Below are positions 1 to 8,585 of a stretch of 14,183 nt of DNA, one piece after another. Source of the stretch: an uncultured Candidatus Saccharibacteria bacterium (lineage in GTDB: Bacteria; Patescibacteria; Saccharimonadia; Saccharimonadales; 2-12-FULL-41-12); NCBI GenBank assembly GCA_946478995.1, contig CAMLDK010000019.1, positions 1 through 14,183 of the forward strand. The letters run 5' to 3'. Position 1 is the first letter of the stretch, and each line of letters begins with the position of its first letter. The notes under the pieces were generated by a model that worked only from the letters and a program-made list of their open reading frames with translations, did not search any database and was not told where the DNA came from. Both the position numbers and the translations under genes were made by a program.

Positions 1-18
1 CCCTAAGGCTTAGCGGCT

Positions 19-831
19 ATGCAAGGTCTAGTGGATACCCATTGCCATATCCATACAGCTAATTCAAAACGTAAGGATCTCACTGTTCGAAAATGGCATG
101 AGGCGGGCGAAATAAGCGCGGAAGAGCTTTTGAGATCCGCGCGCGCCGGTGGAGTAGAAAAATTAATATGCGTCGGTACGGATTATGAAGATTCTATTGA
201 AGCGGTGGATTTCGTGCAAGATCGGCAAGGTTGCTGGGCATCGATCGGAACGCACCCCCATGAAGCTAAAAAGTTTCTTGAGCAACATAAGGATCTGACT
301 AATTTTGAAGATCTGGCGGTTAAACCAAAGGTCGTGGCAATAGGGGAGGTCGGACTGGACTATTACTACGAGCATTCGCCGAAGAAGGAACAGATCAAAC
401 TACTGGAGATGTTTTTGGACCTGGCTCAGAAGAACGACCTGCCGGTTATTTTCCATATCCGCGAAGCTTTTGATGACTTCTGGCCGATTATTGACAATTT
501 TAATAAAATAAGAGGAGTCTTACATAGCTTTACCGACACTGAAGCGAATCTGGCAAAGGCTATGGAAAGGAGGTTGCTAGTGGGATTAAACGGTATCATG
601 ACTTTTACAAAAGACGAATCTCAACTCGTCGTCTCTAAAAAAATTCCTCTTGATAATCTGCTTTTAGAAACAGACTCGCCATACCTTGCGCCAAAACCTT
701 TAAGAGGCAAGATCTGCAAGCCGGAGTATGTAAGCTTTATATATGAGTTTTTAATTCGGCTGAGGGGCGAACCTGAAGACGAGTTTATAAGTTCGGTCCG
801 GACGAATACTAATAAGCTTTTTGGTATCTGA
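19..831 (+). CDS. tatD: TatD-family metal-dependent deoxyribonuclease
   Basis: A 270-residue TatD-type hydrolase, a TIM-barrel metalloenzyme family with 3'-5' exonuclease/DNase activity, expected to be cytoplasmic. The metal-ligand pattern is visible: DTHCH at residues 6-10 (H8, H10), GTHPHEA at 78-83, GEVGLDYY at 109-116 (E110), H146 in IFHIREA, H169 in LHSFTD and D219 in LLLETDSPYLAP. The usual RGKRNEP tail motif appears as RGKICKP (229-235), so this is a slightly divergent member. Length is normal for the family (about 255-270). The ATG at 19 gives a start immediately before the metal-binding strand, as expected. The stop is 2 bp from the next ATG, so it probably heads a small co-transcribed group. 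Family assignment is firm; the substrate is not. Confidence 0.93.
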   Translation: MQGLVDTHCHIHTANSKRKDLTVRKWHEAGEISAEELLRSARAGGVEKLICVGTDYEDSIEAVDFVQDRQGCWASIGTHPHEAKKFLEQHKDLTNFEDLAVKPKVVAIGEVGLDYYYEHSPKKEQIKLLEMFLDLAQKNDLPVIFHIREAFDDFWPIIDNFNKIRGVLHSFTDTEANLAKAMERRLLVGLNGIMTFTKDESQLVVSKKIPLDNLLLETDSPYLAPKPLRGKICKPEYVSFIYEFLIRLRGEPEDEFISSVRTNTNKLFGI

Positions 832-833
832 GC

Positions 834-1208
834 ATGTCCGGAAGCAGTCAATTTTACGTGTTCCAGGACGGGGGGAACTTTAGTTCTGACCAGCTAGCTT
901 TAATAGCGGGCCAGGTAAGCAAGCGCTCTCAAATACTGAATAAGGCAATGGATAACCTGGACAGGACCATGAAGCATCTCGACTTTCGGCCGCCCGCCCA
1001 GGTTAGCAAATCAGCCGGCAAGCCAAACTCCAAGCAGATAGTTAAGAAGACGGCCGTACCTAAGCCCGCTGCCTCAAACCAGGAGACGCTAAAAGGAAAA
1101 GTTTCTTATAAGGTTAAGGGACCGGACGGCAAGCCGATGAATATAGCCGAGATAAAGGCACGGATCAACAGTATATATGACGGCGAACAGGGGATTATCA
1201 AGCAATGA
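834..1208 (+). CDS. Small basic uncharacterised protein
   Basis: Predicted 124-residue protein that I do not recognise. An N-terminal segment (about 1-50) looks helical, with a QVSKRSQILNKAMDNLDRTM stretch. It is followed by a Lys/Pro/Ala-rich, probably disordered linker (about 54-85), then a short C-terminal module with KVKGPDGKP and NIAEIKARINSIYDGEQ. There is no signal peptide or membrane segment, so it should be cytoplasmic. It begins 2 bp after the tatD stop and its TGA overlaps the next ATG (ATGA), which supports real coding and translational coupling to the following small gene. The layout (helix, flexible linker, small domain) would suit a nucleic-acid or partner-binding adaptor, but that is speculation. 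Confidence 0.7.
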   Translation: MSGSSQFYVFQDGGNFSSDQLALIAGQVSKRSQILNKAMDNLDRTMKHLDFRPPAQVSKSAGKPNSKQIVKKTAVPKPAASNQETLKGKVSYKVKGPDGKPMNIAEIKARINSIYDGEQGIIKQ

Positions 1209-1504
1209 ACGGCCTGTATAAAACGATCCTAAAACATGAGGCTAGGCTGGGTGCCAAGATTTTTAGCGGTAAGGCTGGCGTGGAGAGGGAATTTTATTGC
1301 CTGGATGAAAATACCTGGGTCTGGCATGAAGGCCCAAGTACGGTTTTCTATAAGGTTAATCCGGCCAGTGTTTATAGGTCGAATGACGGAGTTAACTACA
1401 GGGCTGCAAGCCGAACGGAAGCTAAAAGATTGTTTGAAGCGGCAAAAATTTATCAAAAAATTATCCAGACCAAGGTTTATAGCTCTCTTTTAGCCTTGCG
1501 CTGA
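1205..1504 (+). CDS. Small uncharacterised protein, aromatic-rich
   Basis: Predicted 99-residue soluble protein of unknown function. Its centre is rich in aromatic residues (REFYCLDENTWVWHEG at about 28-43, then TVFYKVNPASVYRS), which suggests a small beta-sheet core. The C-terminal third (about 67-99) is helical and basic. No signal peptide or transmembrane segment is seen. The ATG overlaps the stop of the upstream gene by 4 bp (ATGA), so the two are probably translated together. Another reading frame (1236-1493) overlaps it, but the frame chosen here is longer, has the coupled start and contains the more protein-like sequence. The reading frame is likely real; nothing can be said about role. 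Confidence 0.65.
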   Translation: MNGLYKTILKHEARLGAKIFSGKAGVEREFYCLDENTWVWHEGPSTVFYKVNPASVYRSNDGVNYRAASRTEAKRLFEAAKIYQKIIQTKVYSSLLALR

Positions 1505-1506
1505 TT

Positions 1507-1512
1507 TATAAT
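1507..1512 (+). promoter_or_regulatory. Promoter -10 box before cysteine desulfurase
   Basis: A perfect TATAAT lies at 1507-1512, ending only 6 bp before the ATG at 1519. No convincing -35 element sits 16-18 bp upstream. If this is the promoter, transcription would start at or within a base or two of the ATG and the mRNA would be leaderless. No Shine-Dalgarno sequence is present to contradict that. Confidence 0.6.
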
Positions 1513-1518
1513 ACTCAG

Positions 1519-2682
1519 ATGATCAAGAAGCGGCAGGTATATCTGGACTACGCGGCCTCAACTCCGTTGGACGAAGATGCTAAAAAAGCCATGGAGCCTT
1601 ATCTGGGTGATAACTTTCATAACCCTTCCGCCCTTTATGGACCGGCCCGCGAAGTAAAGGCCGGCTTGGAAGCCGCCCGGCAGGCCATAGCCGGGAATAT
1701 TGGCATTAAAAAAAATGAGATCATATTCACGGCTGGAGCGACCGAGGCTAATAACCTGGCTGTTTTTGGTGTTTCAAACCGGCATATTGACGGCAATATT
1801 ATTATCAGTGCTATCGAACATGATTCTATATTGAAGCCGGTGGAGTATCTAGCCGGACAAGGCCGGAGGATTGACGTCATTAAACCGGATGATAAGGGGA
1901 TAATAAGTGTTGAGAAAGTATTATCCGCCGTAGCAGAAGATACGGTTCTGGTAAGTATAATAATGGCCAATAATGAAATCGGAACGGTCCAGCCTATAAG
2001 CAAAATCGCGAACGGGCTTAATGAGATTAAAAAACGGCGCAAAGAAACCGGAAATAAGCTGCCGCTAATTTTCCATACGGACGCGGCGCAGGCTGTGAAC
2101 TATCTGGATGTGCGGCCTAAAAGGCTCGGCGTAGATCTGATGAGCTTCAACGGATCAAAGATATACGGCCCGAAACAGATCGGAGTCTTATACAAGGGTT
2201 CGCACGTAAGCATCTCCCCTATTATTTTCGGCGGCGGACAGGAGCGAGGACAGCGCAGCGGGACGGAAAACACGGCATATATAGCCGGCTTTGCCGCCGC
2301 ACTGGAAAAGGCATCGAGATTTAGAAAAACCGAAGCTGCAAGGCTGGCGAAACTTCAGGGTTACTTCATAGACTCTTTACTCGGCGGTTTTAAGATCGCA
2401 GGCCTGAACGGGTCATCAAAAAAGCGTCTGCCGAATAACGTGCACATGACATTTGACGGCGTTGATAACGAAAGACTACTTTATGAGCTGGATGAGCTGG
2501 GCGTATATGCTGCCAGGGGTTCGGCGTGCAGCGAAGCCGCGGACGAACCGTCGCATGTGCTGTCTGCAATAGGCTTGAGCAGAGAACAGGCCAGATCTTC
2601 CGTCCGCTTCAGCTTTGGCCGCCAAACGACCAAAGACGACCTGGATTATGTTTTAAAATGCCTTCAGCAATTGCTCGGTTGA
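1519..2682 (+). CDS. Cysteine desulfurase (class V aminotransferase, NifS/IscS family)
   Basis: A PLP-dependent enzyme of 387 residues that takes sulfur from L-cysteine (giving alanine and an enzyme persulfide) for Fe-S cluster assembly or tRNA thiolation. Visible hallmarks are YLDYAASTPLD at 8-18, GATEANN at 73-79, the catalytic-base histidine H101 in AIEHDSIL, HTDAAQA at 186-192 (D188 and Q191 contact PLP), and K214 in FNGSKIYGPKQIG as the Schiff-base lysine. The persulfide cysteine is C337 in RGSACSEAADEPSHVL, and the family tail follows with VRFSFGRQTT. The residue before the PLP lysine is serine where IscS/NifS proteins usually have histidine. No scaffold (IscU/SufU) or tRNA thiolase gene is adjacent, so I give no specific symbol. 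The start follows directly from the TATAAT box. Confidence 0.95.
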   Translation: MIKKRQVYLDYAASTPLDEDAKKAMEPYLGDNFHNPSALYGPAREVKAGLEAARQAIAGNIGIKKNEIIFTAGATEANNLAVFGVSNRHIDGNIIISAIEHDSILKPVEYLAGQGRRIDVIKPDDKGIISVEKVLSAVAEDTVLVSIIMANNEIGTVQPISKIANGLNEIKKRRKETGNKLPLIFHTDAAQAVNYLDVRPKRLGVDLMSFNGSKIYGPKQIGVLYKGSHVSISPIIFGGGQERGQRSGTENTAYIAGFAAALEKASRFRKTEAARLAKLQGYFIDSLLGGFKIAGLNGSSKKRLPNNVHMTFDGVDNERLLYELDELGVYAARGSACSEAADEPSHVLSAIGLSREQARSSVRFSFGRQTTKDDLDYVLKCLQQLLG

Positions 2683-2700
2683 TTTTTACCGGTGTATAAT
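2671..2700 (+). promoter_or_regulatory. Predicted promoter of the F1-ATPase-like operon
   Basis: TTGCTC at 2671-2676 and TATAAT at 2695-2700 are separated by 18 bp, and the ATG of the first operon gene is at 2725. The -35 box overlaps the last codons of the cysteine desulfurase gene. The expected 5' leader is about 18 nt and lacks a clear Shine-Dalgarno. No other promoter-like sequence was noticed before the operon ends at 8585, so this one probably drives all the ATPase genes. Confidence 0.6.
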
Positions 2701-2724
2701 AAGCACTAGAATAAAGACTTTTAT

Positions 2725-3546
2725 ATGCCTAAGATAAACATTTTGAAAATATCTGTGTTTGCGAGCGTGTTTTTAATGTCTCTGTTCGTAGGAAAAACAG
2801 TGTATGCCCAGACTGTCAATAAAGGCTACAAATCTGATGAAGCGCTTCAGACGGGGATGCTGGTGATGGAGAAAGAAGATGATCCCTTCAAAGTGGTTGC
2901 TATTTCTCTTGGTACGCTAGATAAGCTCAAAGGAGTGGTGGTCCAGAAAAATGATTCGCCGGTGACTTTGTCCAGCAAGGACGACAAAGTCTTTATCGCC
3001 GACACCGGTGAATATCCGGTATTGGTCAGCAATGAGAATGGCCAGATAGAGCCGGGGGATTATCTAAGTATCTCTTCGCTGCCGGGAGTAGCTATGAAAG
3101 CGAATGATACCCAATCTGTAGTAGTCGGCAGGGCTACTAAAAAATTCGAAGGCAATGGCGACAGTATAGGTTCGACCGTAGACAATCGCACGAACAAGAC
3201 GATAAATTTCGGCCGTATACCGGTACTGATCTCTATAAAGCGCAATCCGAACGTAAAGGAGCAGCAAAACAACAGCGTGCCGAAGGCTCTCGAGAAAGTA
3301 AGCTTCAGCATAGCCGGAAAGCCGGTAAATACTGCCAGGATATGGATGGCGACTGCGGTTTTCCTGGGCAGCTTGCTGATAACGGCAATAATGCTTTATA
3401 GCGGCGCCAGAAGCAGTCTTATCTCCGTAGGGCGCAACCCTTTGTCCCGTTCTATAATCATCAAAGGGCTCGGACAGATAGTAGTAATGAGCCTGATTGT
3501 TTTTATTAGCGGTTTGTTTGCGGTATATTTACTATTAAGGATTTAG
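2725..3546 (+). CDS. Exported membrane protein with C-terminal subunit-c-like hairpin
   Basis: A 273-residue protein not recognised as a named family. Residues 1-28 look like a signal peptide (VYA|Q). A predicted extracytoplasmic beta-rich domain of about 170 residues follows, with patterns such as GEYPVLVSNENGQIEPGDYL and SSLPGVAMKA. Two transmembrane helices come next, about 206-227 and 247-270, joined by a basic loop with GRNP at 236-239. The topology (outside, helix in, cytoplasmic RNP loop, helix out) is that of F-type ATP synthase subunit c, whose loop carries R(Q/N)P. However, the position 18 residues after the proline, where E. coli has D61, is Leu257 here, and helix 2 has no Asp or Glu. 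It opens the operon 25 bp before a b-like gene. I infer a membrane partner of the F1-like complex; ring formation and function are unproven. Confidence 0.75.
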   Translation: MPKINILKISVFASVFLMSLFVGKTVYAQTVNKGYKSDEALQTGMLVMEKEDDPFKVVAISLGTLDKLKGVVVQKNDSPVTLSSKDDKVFIADTGEYPVLVSNENGQIEPGDYLSISSLPGVAMKANDTQSVVVGRATKKFEGNGDSIGSTVDNRTNKTINFGRIPVLISIKRNPNVKEQQNNSVPKALEKVSFSIAGKPVNTARIWMATAVFLGSLLITAIMLYSGARSSLISVGRNPLSRSIIIKGLGQIVVMSLIVFISGLFAVYLLLRI

Positions 3547-3571
3547 CGATGAACAAGGGGGTGGACCGGTA

Positions 3572-4192
3572 ATGGATGAATGGGCAGGTACGATACTGAC
3601 GGTAGGCGCCCTCTTTAGTGCCACCATAGCGTTTATATGGGTCGCACTCAGGCTTGGCTCCAGGGCTGACCAAGACCAGCGGGACGTTGATTACGTCAAG
3701 CAAGCGGAGAAGTCCATAGACGTTATCTTTACCGATGAGTTCCGTGAGGAGCTGCGTAATCGCGGGCGATTGCATTTTGAAAAGATTATCACTGAAAACG
3801 CCATGTTTTTGCAGCAGGATCTGCGGCTGACGACTTCCCAGATAAACGAGCATATGAAGCAGGAAATCAATAAGACTCTTCAAGATGCCTTTAAGAAGTA
3901 CGAGGAATCAATTGAAGATGCTAAGGAAATAGCACTGGAATCTATCAAGAAAACCCAGGTTTCCGTTGAAGAGCAGAGAGCGACCATGGAGAAGCAGCTC
4001 AAAGAAGCGACAGATCAGGAAAAAGCCAGGCTCATCGCCCGGTTCGAGAAAAATATGGCCGATATCGTCAACCATTATGTCTTAAGCGCCATCGGTGGCC
4101 ATATAAGCTTGGACGACCAGCTGGAATACATCTTGGATGAGCTGGAAAGAAATAAAAAAGACATGGTCAAGGATATTGAGTCTGGAGCATGA
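3572..4192 (+). CDS. atpF: F-type ATPase subunit b-like stalk protein
   Basis: A 206-residue protein with one N-terminal transmembrane helix (about residues 6-29), then a long charged helical/coiled-coil region (about 40-165, for example EEQRATMEKQLKEATDQEKARLIARFEKN), and a C-terminal segment ADIVNHYVLSAIGGHISLDDQLEYIL. This is the architecture of the peripheral-stalk b subunit, which anchors F1 to the membrane. It is longer than E. coli b (156 residues), and the sequence is too divergent for identification outside this operon context. The start codon forms TAATG with a 7-codon ORF just upstream, and a purine-rich AAGGGGG stretch lies about 10 bp before it. Its TGA overlaps the ATG of the next gene, fitting translational coupling with the delta-like subunit. 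Confidence 0.75.
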   Translation: MDEWAGTILTVGALFSATIAFIWVALRLGSRADQDQRDVDYVKQAEKSIDVIFTDEFREELRNRGRLHFEKIITENAMFLQQDLRLTTSQINEHMKQEINKTLQDAFKKYEESIEDAKEIALESIKKTQVSVEEQRATMEKQLKEATDQEKARLIARFEKNMADIVNHYVLSAIGGHISLDDQLEYILDELERNKKDMVKDIESGA

Positions 4193-4698
4193 GCAAAGAG
4201 AAGAAAGATACGAAGCAGTTCAAGCTGAAGTTGCCGGACCGAATAGCCGGTACCGCTGATCTGGCTAAAACTCAAAGGGAACTGGAGAAAGTCGATGATT
4301 TCCTTTATCAAACCCGGATACGCACGCCGGGCCGGCCGGTGACGCTGCCGAAATCCAGCAAGATGCTGGACGACCTGGCGGAAATAAACGCCATGTCCCT
4401 GCTAGAGGAAGCCGAGAGAAAAAAACTGCTTGAAGCCTTGGCAAACCTGGCAGAGAATCCGCCGGTCATGCATATAAGCTTCGCTTCCGAACCTTCCAGT
4501 TCTTTTTTGCAAAAAATCGTCGCTTGGAGCCGGCAAAACATTGACCCTTATCTGCTGGTCAATGTCGGCCTGCAGCCCTCTGTAATAGTCGGTTGCGAGG
4601 TCAGAACCACCAATAAAGTGTTTGACATGAGCTTACGGAACAAGTTCGAGCAGATGCATGATGTCCTAGCTAAGAAGTTAGAGGAAATCAATGACTGA
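4189..4698 (+). CDS. atpH: F-type ATPase subunit delta-like (OSCP C-terminal domain)
   Basis: A 169-residue soluble protein. The N-terminal half (1-90) is charged and helical and does not clearly match the six-helix bundle of canonical delta. The C-terminal half matches the delta/OSCP C-terminal pattern: [10 protein letters not shown], then [35 protein letters not shown], corresponding to the D-x-x-L-I-G-G ... D-x-S region of delta. Delta links the top of F1 to b, and the gene follows b with a 4 bp overlap and precedes alpha with an 8 bp overlap, the classical b-delta-alpha order. Assignment rests on both motif and position. The divergent N terminus, which normally binds alpha, is notable. 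Confidence 0.75.
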   Translation: MSKEKKDTKQFKLKLPDRIAGTADLAKTQRELEKVDDFLYQTRIRTPGRPVTLPKSSKMLDDLAEINAMSLLEEAERKKLLEALANLAENPPVMHISFASEPSSSFLQKIVAWSRQNIDPYLLVNVGLQPSVIVGCEVRTTNKVFDMSLRNKFEQMHDVLAKKLEEIND

Positions 4699-5632
4699 CG
4701 CGTCGCATTTTGACAAGCTTGTATCCAGCGGGCGGCCTGTCGGCGAGGTGATTGCCGTGGAGAAATTCATAATTAAGGTGAAAGGCCTGAACCCTACCAA
4801 CGTCCATGCCCTGGTTATGTTCAAAGATGGCTCGAAAGGATTTGTCCAGCAGGTGACTAAAGATTATGTGGCCGTATTGCACCTGGGGAACCGCAGTATA
4901 GAAATCGGCACCCTAGCTGTCGTACAGCACGAGAAACTTGTCAGCAAGGTGGGCAAAAACTTTATAGGCAGGGTCGTATCGGTAAGGGGACAGCCGCTCG
5001 ACGGAAAAGGCCCGATATCAGCCGAATCAGTCTGGCCTGTCTTTAATGTGGCGCCGCCTTTGTACGAAAGAAAGCTTCTTGAAAAACAGCTGGAAAGCGG
5101 AGTGACGACGATTGACGCCATTTTTCCTATCGTCAGAGGCCAGCGTATAGCCCTTCTAGGCGATAGCAAGTCCGGGAAAAGTACTTTAGCGGCCCAGCTG
5201 ACTATCAACCAGAAGAACACTGACCAAGTGGTTATTTATTGCCTGATAGCCAAACGCCGCAGCGATATCGACGCGCTGCTTTCCAAGCTTGAGGCTACTG
5301 ATTCGTTAAAAAAGGCGATCGTAGTGGTTTCCACCATGTATGAGTCGCTCGTAACCAGCTATTTGGCTCCTTATGTCGCCTGCGCCATGGCCGAATATTT
5401 ATGGCAGAAATGCGACCAAGATACGATAATCATCTATGACGACCTTACCTCGCACGCGCATGTCTACAGGGAAATTTCCTTGCTATCTGGAGTCAGTCCG
5501 GGCCGGGACAGTTATCCCGGCGATATGTTCTATGCTCATTCCGGTTGGAGCGGAATGGCAAATGTCTCACCAGCATACCTTTGGTCCTGGCCGCCGGCGG
5601 GGATATTACGGCGTACTTGCCTACCAATATAA
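4691..5632 (+). CDS. atpA: F1 ATPase alpha subunit, N-terminal part (frameshifted)
   Basis: Encodes the first part of an F1 alpha subunit, the non-catalytic nucleotide-binding partner of beta. Visible features are a beta-barrel domain (about 1-95), [16 protein letters not shown] at 93-108, the P-loop GDSKSGKS at 157-164 (family form GDRQTGKT), AKRRSD at 188-192, a Walker B stretch [12 protein letters not shown] at 245-256, and [15 protein letters not shown] at 270-284. After codon 284 (5540-5542) the frame is lost: the next residues (GWSGMANV...) are unrelated and end at 5632, while the expected alpha sequence resumes in the -1 frame from 5542. Overlaps the delta-like gene by 8 bp, with a GAGG at 4681-4684 as likely ribosome site. 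An indel in the assembly or a true mutation would both explain it. The P-loop and ADP region are quite unlike E. coli alpha, so this is a divergent subfamily. Confidence 0.88.
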   Translation: MTDASHFDKLVSSGRPVGEVIAVEKFIIKVKGLNPTNVHALVMFKDGSKGFVQQVTKDYVAVLHLGNRSIEIGTLAVVQHEKLVSKVGKNFIGRVVSVRGQPLDGKGPISAESVWPVFNVAPPLYERKLLEKQLESGVTTIDAIFPIVRGQRIALLGDSKSGKSTLAAQLTINQKNTDQVVIYCLIAKRRSDIDALLSKLEATDSLKKAIVVVSTMYESLVTSYLAPYVACAMAEYLWQKCDQDTIIIYDDLTSHAHVYREISLLSGVSPGRDSYPGDMFYAHSGWSGMANVSPAYLWSWPPAGILRRTCLPI

Positions 5633-6095
5633 TGTCTATCACTGACGGGCAGTGGATTTTGGACATGGATATTTTTAGAAGCGGCGTACGGCCGGCTATA
5701 AACATCGGCCTTAGCGTTACCCGTGTCGGCGGTGTCGGGCACAACAAACGCCAGAAAGCTTTGGCCTCCCAGACACTTAAGATGCTGGCCGAATACCGCG
5801 AGGGGGAGGAATTCTCGCATTTCGGATCGGAACTGTCTCCGGAAGCGAAAATTGCCCTCGAAAAAGGTAAGAACTTATTTTCTGTGATAACCCAGAGTCC
5901 GACGGATATCTACAACTTGTTAAGCCAGCAGCTTATGTTGGATGTTGTGCTGAATGCTAAGGAAGGCGAAAAGATCGATGTCAGCAACTTGAAGAATTTC
6001 GTCCTGGAGTATGCGGCCAAGATCACTAAAGAAGAAGAATATGACAAGGTATTAGGCGAGCTGAAGTCCAAATCCCTCATAAAGGAGGCAGCTAA

Positions 6096-6099
<4 letters not shown>
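5545..6099 (+). CDS. atpA: F1 ATPase alpha subunit, C-terminal part (frameshifted)
   Basis: Continues the alpha subunit in another frame. The open frame contains [20 protein letters not shown], then [33 protein letters not shown] with the conserved arginine of the VSRVG motif (codon 5722-5724), and the C-terminal helical domain to [12 protein letters not shown]. The TTG at 5545 is only the first possible start in this frame; it has no Shine-Dalgarno, and the homology runs back to about 5542, so it should be read with the upstream ORF as one gene at 4691-6099 (about 470 residues against about 500 in typical alpha). Between LER and the LTSIP strand there are 4 residues where B. subtilis alpha has 12, so the junction also lacks sequence. 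The stop overlaps the gamma start (ATGA). Confidence 0.85.
6081..6088 (+). promoter_or_regulatory. Strong ribosome binding site for gamma subunit
   Basis: AAAGGAGG sits 7 bp before the ATG at 6096, inside the last codons of the alpha gene. It is the best Shine-Dalgarno sequence in the ATPase operon. It supports the 6096 start, and it would let gamma be translated even if ribosomes terminate early at the alpha frameshift. Confidence 0.75.
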
Positions 6100-8263
<2,164 letters not shown>

Positions 8264-8267
8264 GGAA

Positions 8268-8585
8268 ATGAAAAAACAACCTGAGACAAAATCAAAAAAG
8301 GCAGATGAAGCCGCGGGTGAACAGGCCGAGCTTGATGATTCATCGATAAGCGTGAAGATTTATTCTCCATTCAAAGTTTATTTTAACGGTCCGGCTAAAA
8401 GCATATCGGCAGAGAATGATACCGGCCCTTTTGATGTCCTGCCAAAACATCATAATTTTATGACCCTTTTGAACGCCGGGGAAATAAAAGTGGTAAAAAA
8501 CAGCGGGGGCGAACAGAGATACCGGATAGCCCGCGGCGTTATGCACGTCAAAAAGAACCAAGTCATCGTCTTCCTGGACGTTTAG
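8268..8585 (+). CDS. atpC: F1 ATPase epsilon-like subunit, N-terminal domain only
   Basis: A 105-residue protein matching the N-terminal beta-sandwich of epsilon, which sits on gamma at the foot of the rotor. After a charged extension of about 25 residues (lysine/glutamate-rich), ISVKIYSPFKVYFNG, GPFDVLPKHHNFMTLLNAGEIKVV and RIARGVMHVKKNQVIVFLDV follow the family pattern in which the ELGIYPGHAPL strand and the GG-x-L-x-V turn are diagnostic. The two C-terminal regulatory helices of full epsilon (about 40-50 residues) are absent, so epsilon-type auto-inhibition is probably lost. It starts 4 bp after beta with GAGG next to the stop. It is the last operon gene, and its TAG overlaps the stop of the convergent minus-strand gene by 4 bp. 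Confidence 0.82.
   Translation: MKKQPETKSKKADEAAGEQAELDDSSISVKIYSPFKVYFNGPAKSISAENDTGPFDVLPKHHNFMTLLNAGEIKVVKNSGGEQRYRIARGVMHVKKNQVIVFLDV

Noticed and set aside
1..18. Tail of an upstream gene before tatD
   Set aside because: Stop triplets occur (TAA at 4-6, TAG at 11-13), but 18 bases are too few to tell whether either ends a real gene.
1236..1493. 85-residue plus-strand ORF overlapping the 99-residue small gene
   Set aside because: The other frame has the ATGA-coupled start, is longer and looks more protein-like.
2725..3546. Calling this gene atpE (subunit c) outright
   Set aside because: Only the last 70 residues resemble subunit c, the ion-binding acid is missing and the N-terminal domain is foreign to the family. 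The symbol was left empty.
3549..3572. Seven-codon ORF (MNKGVDR) ending in TAATG at the b-like gene start, as a leader peptide
   Set aside because: It is too short to judge, and its purine-rich part may simply be the ribosome site of the b-like gene. The overlap could be chance.
5540..5550. Programmed -1 ribosomal frameshift in the alpha subunit gene
   Set aside because: The bases at the junction do not form an X-XXY-YYZ slippery heptamer, no pseudoknot was noticed, and the junction also lacks about 8 codons of family sequence. A plain indel explains both facts better.
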